This document shows positions 62,353 through 64,000 of a DNA stretch of 64,000 nt, one piece after another. Made by a program: the position numbers and the translations under genes. The DNA is taken from the NCBI GenBank assembly GCA_014189435.1, contig CP050293.1, positions 687,001 to 751,000 on the forward strand, given 5' to 3'. This DNA comes from Mesorhizobium loti. Lineage in GTDB: Bacteria; Pseudomonadota; Alphaproteobacteria; Rhizobiales; Rhizobiaceae. Every line of letters starts with the position of its first letter. The stretch's first letter is position 1. The notes beneath the pieces are model-generated. The model was not told the DNA's origin and made no database searches. It saw only the letters and a program-made list of their open reading frames with translations.

Positions 62353-62380
62353 ACAAAAAACCGGGACGGGAAGACCCGGC
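62353..62380 (-). terminator. Terminator-like hairpin in the carB leader
   Basis: Minus strand: CCGGG-TCTTCCCGT-CCCGG followed by six T residues (62360-62355), 32 bases before the carB ATG. Wider pairs (GCACAA / TTGTGC) surround it and could form an alternative fold. It would end transcripts from the promoter at 62447-62419 before carB unless read-through is allowed, a possible attenuation device. Confidence 0.6.
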
Positions 62381-62418
62381 CGGTTGTGCTCGCGATTCTG
62401 GTATCAGGCTAGGAGGGC

Positions 62419-62447
62419 CTTATAGGGAAGAGTTTTGACTGATGTAA
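62419..62447 (-). promoter_or_regulatory. Putative carB promoter
   Basis: Minus strand TTACAT (62447-62442), 17-base spacer, TATAAG (62424-62419). The transcript would start near 62412, giving a leader of about 90 bases that includes the terminator-like hairpin. Confidence 0.5.
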
Positions 62448-62467
62448 CCCCGAAAATGAGGGATTAA

Positions 62468-62558
62468 GCAGTAGGGCAGTAGGGCAGTAGGGCAGTAGGG
62501 CAGTAGGGCAGTAGGGGGAGACACTCCAGGCAATTCACATACTGCCCTACTGCCCTAG
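62468..62558. repeat. Octanucleotide tandem repeat (six copies) with inverse copies nearby
   Basis: GCAGTAGG is repeated six times without change (62468-62515). Two inverse-complement copies (CCTACTGC-type, 62541-62556) lie downstream and overlap the last codon and stop of the SH3-domain gene. Such short repeats change copy number easily. Confidence 0.85.
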
Positions 62559-63451
62559 TCCCCGAACGCAACGGCATCCGTGATTTCGAAACGCTCGGCC
62601 TCGCCGACGCGGATCATGTTGAGGCTGCCTTCCCGAGTGAAGCGGAAATTGCCGTCCGCATCCGAGCTGGCCGGCTGGCCGCCGTGGAAGGAAATGACGC
62701 GCGTGCCGCCATCGGGCCAGGTCACAGTGACGTCCACATTGTCGCTGTCCTTGCGGGCGACGCTGATCACGCAATGCGTCATCGGCTCGCCGACATAGCG
62801 GGCGCAGGGAATCTCGCCGGCGTCGGGCGCAGAAGCGGGCGCGGCGTCAGTCGCCGCCAGCGCCAGGCGGTAGGCATCCTGCACGGCGGCGCGGCCGATT
62901 TCGGTGGCGGATTTCGGCGTGCTTTCGGTTGCCTGATCGCCGCCGCCAAGCCGGGCCGTCAGGTCGGGCGGCGATGCGACTGGCGCCTGGCTCGGAGTAT
63001 CCGCGCCAGCTGAGCCGGTTGTCTGGGACTGATCCGTCGCCGATGCCTGCTCGGTCTCGCTACCCGTGGAGGCCACCACCGGTGCATCGGCCGGTTTTGT
63101 CTCGCCTTCGACATAGGGCGCCGGATTGAGGGGGATGAGGTAGCGCGCCGGCGCCCATCCGCTCAGCTTCTCCTTGCCCGTGCTCTCGACCTTGCACCAT
63201 TTGTAGCCATTGACGTCATTGCAGCCGAGATTGGTGACCCTGTCGCCGCCGGTCAGCCGCGCCTCGACCTTGGCGATCGGCGATGCGGTGGTGCGGATTT
63301 TGAGAAGATCGTCCGGCGCCAGGCCGGTCACGATGGAAATGACGAGATCCGGCGCTTCTTCGGCTGTGGCAAAAGCAGGCCACGCCGCCATCAGCAGTGG
63401 AGCGGCAATCAGCGCATGCAGGGTTGTTCGGAGCGTAACTGTGCGCCTCAT
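62555..63451 (-). CDS. Secreted SH3-domain (SH3b-like) protein
   Basis: 298 residues. Signal peptide TTLHALIAAPLLMAAWPAFA. A bacterial SH3-like domain covers about 36-110: GLAPDDLLKIRTTASPIAKVEARLTGGDRVTNLGCNDVNGYKWCKVES with the typical W-C-K-V, then GWAPARYLI. A low-complexity Ser/Thr/Ala linker (about 115-210) is followed by a C-terminal domain with two Cys (PCARYVG, HCVISVARKD) and a beta-rich stretch (VDVTVTWPDGGTRVISFHGG). Probably periplasmic, binding wall or peptides. Monocistronic; downstream octamer repeats overlap its stop. Confidence 0.8.
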   Translation of the reverse strand: MRRTVTLRTTLHALIAAPLLMAAWPAFATAEEAPDLVISIVTGLAPDDLLKIRTTASPIAKVEARLTGGDRVTNLGCNDVNGYKWCKVESTGKEKLSGWAPARYLIPLNPAPYVEGETKPADAPVVASTGSETEQASATDQSQTTGSAGADTPSQAPVASPPDLTARLGGGDQATESTPKSATEIGRAAVQDAYRLALAATDAAPASAPDAGEIPCARYVGEPMTHCVISVARKDSDNVDVTVTWPDGGTRVISFHGGQPASSDADGNFRFTREGSLNMIRVGEAERFEITDAVAFGD

Positions 63452-63618
63452 CGTTTGGCTGTGCGCTGATACCTAGAGACACCACGCAGCGGTGGATCGA
63501 GCCCGCCGCATGCCCGGCCGGTTTTATAAGGGACGACGCGTCGCCATGTAAGCCCGAAAATTCGACCGCCGTTTCGGCTGTGTGAGCCCAGCCCGTGAGC
63601 CAGTTCAGCTAGGCGGCA

Positions 63619-63663
63619 TGAACGCAAGTGCGTTCAGCCTCGACATGAACGCACTTGCGTTCA
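63619..63663. repeat. Pair of 18-bp near-palindromes, inverse copies of each other
   Basis: TGAACGCAAGTGCGTTCA (63619-63636) and TGAACGCACTTGCGTTCA (63646-63663). Each copy is itself nearly self-complementary, and the second is the exact reverse complement of the first. The second overlaps the stop codon of the metallophosphoesterase gene. No T-run follows. The remaining bases to 63452 hold no gene. Confidence 0.7.
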
Positions 63664-64000
63664 GTCGGGCATAAATCCAGTCCTGAGCGCGTGAGCCCAT
63701 TCCGGTCGGCCCGCCTGTTCGGCCTGGCGCGCCGCTGCCTCATGGTCGTAGTCGACGGCGATGGCCTCGAAGCGGTCGGGCTGACCGGCGCTACCCAAGG
63801 TGACGATGCCGTAGCGTGCATGCGGCGAGCCCTGCTCAGAGACATGCGCCGGCGGCGTCGAATCGTCATAGGCGGGGCAACCGATGCTGCCCGGGTTGAA
63901 GATGACGGGACCATCGGGGAGGCGGATCAGTTCCGCGCGGTGGCTGTGGCCGCACAGCGCGATGCGGCAGGCGGGGTCGAGCGCTTTCAGCCGGCGCCGG
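63661..64000 (-). CDS. Metallophosphoesterase (C-terminal part, 5' end outside window)
   Basis: The frame is open from the window end to the TGA at 63661, 112 codons visible. It contains RIALCGHSHRAELIRLPDG with the metal-binding G-H-S-H motif typical of calcineurin-like phosphoesterases, followed by VIFNPGSIGCPAYDD (the N-P-G-S-x-G motif of YfcE/MJ0936-type enzymes). These hydrolyse phosphodiesters using Mn or Ni. The N-terminal metal motifs are outside the window. The stop codon lies inside a palindrome (63646-63663). Confidence 0.85.
   Translation of the reverse strand, partial: RRRLKALDPACRIALCGHSHRAELIRLPDGPVIFNPGSIGCPAYDDSTPPAHVSEQGSPHARYGIVTLGSAGQPDRFEAIAVDYDHEAAARQAEQAGRPEWAHALRTGFMPD

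Noticed and set aside
62468..62515. Repeats considered as a CRISPR array
   Set aside because: Unit is 8 bases with no spacers and no cas genes nearby; it is a simple tandem repeat.

Overview
The window reads as a chromosomal stretch from a high-G+C alphaproteobacterium of the Rhizobiales, most likely Mesorhizobium or a close relative. The support is: an LsrB/VtlR-type LysR regulator directly downstream of trxB, an AbcR-like small RNA with three stem-loops, DUF1127, DUF3775 and extensin-like proteins, rhizobial promoter shapes (CTTG... N17 CTATAT), and several families of the palindromic intergenic repeats typical of this group. No rRNA, tRNA, CRISPR array, IS element or prophage was recognised. 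Genus and all family assignments come from reading the protein sequences, not from a search.

Layout. 1-5.5 kb: 3' end of a FAD-linked oxidase, a secreted protein, a DHFR-like reductase, then a minus-strand block (secreted protein, alpha/beta hydrolase, two membrane proteins). 5.5-6.2 kb: mostly non-coding, with a terminator and a possible HU-like relic. 6.2-12.1 kb: lipid-kinase-like protein, a translationally coupled three-gene catabolic operon (GMC oxidoreductase, enolase-superfamily enzyme, HIBADH-like dehydrogenase), and a stand-alone Ade1-like SAICAR synthetase. 12.5-17 kb: thioesterase, two successive HxlR-regulator/oxidoreductase divergons, an EamA exporter. 17-25 kb: winged-helix/TPR regulator, DUF1127, CNNM/CorC-type protein, small enzymes, two extensin-like wall proteins (the second frame-broken), DUF3775, a TPR protein. 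25-34 kb: greA with a structured leader, then the ADP-heptose/LPS inner-core locus: waaC-waaF-hldD on minus, hldE-gmhA-gmhB on plus and a WaaE-like glycosyltransferase, with a toxin-antitoxin pair and a LysE exporter between the two arms. 34-38.3 kb: Lrp regulator, trxB, lsrB, a methyltransferase, and a 0.7-kb intergenic region with one strong and one weaker small-RNA candidate. 38.3-48.4 kb: an EF-G-like GTPase lacking the switch-II histidine, a GGDEF-EAL protein, cupin, MFS pump, aspartate aminotransferase, two overlapping EAL genes, a GST. 48.4-56 kb: repeats, an orphan antitoxin-like gene, cold-shock gene, Ogt, a lytic transglycosylase lipoprotein, GNAT, DUF899, a cupin with a broken 5' end, tandem RidA paralogues. 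56-58.7 kb: a visibly A+T-richer two-gene islet (HsdR_N-type nuclease-like protein, then an ATPase-TOPRIM protein), the best candidate for an uncharacterised defence module. 58.8-64 kb: carB with a terminator in its leader, an octanucleotide repeat, an SH3-domain secreted protein, and the 3' part of a metallophosphoesterase.

How parts work together. gmhA, hldE, gmhB and hldD form a complete route from sedoheptulose 7-phosphate to ADP-L-glycero-D-manno-heptose, and WaaC/WaaF would use it for LPS core. LsrB sits beside an AbcR-like sRNA whose promoter carries a LysR-type palindrome, so regulator and target may be encoded side by side. The catabolic operon is chained by 4-base start/stop overlaps and probably oxidises, dehydrates and again oxidises one sugar-acid-like substrate.
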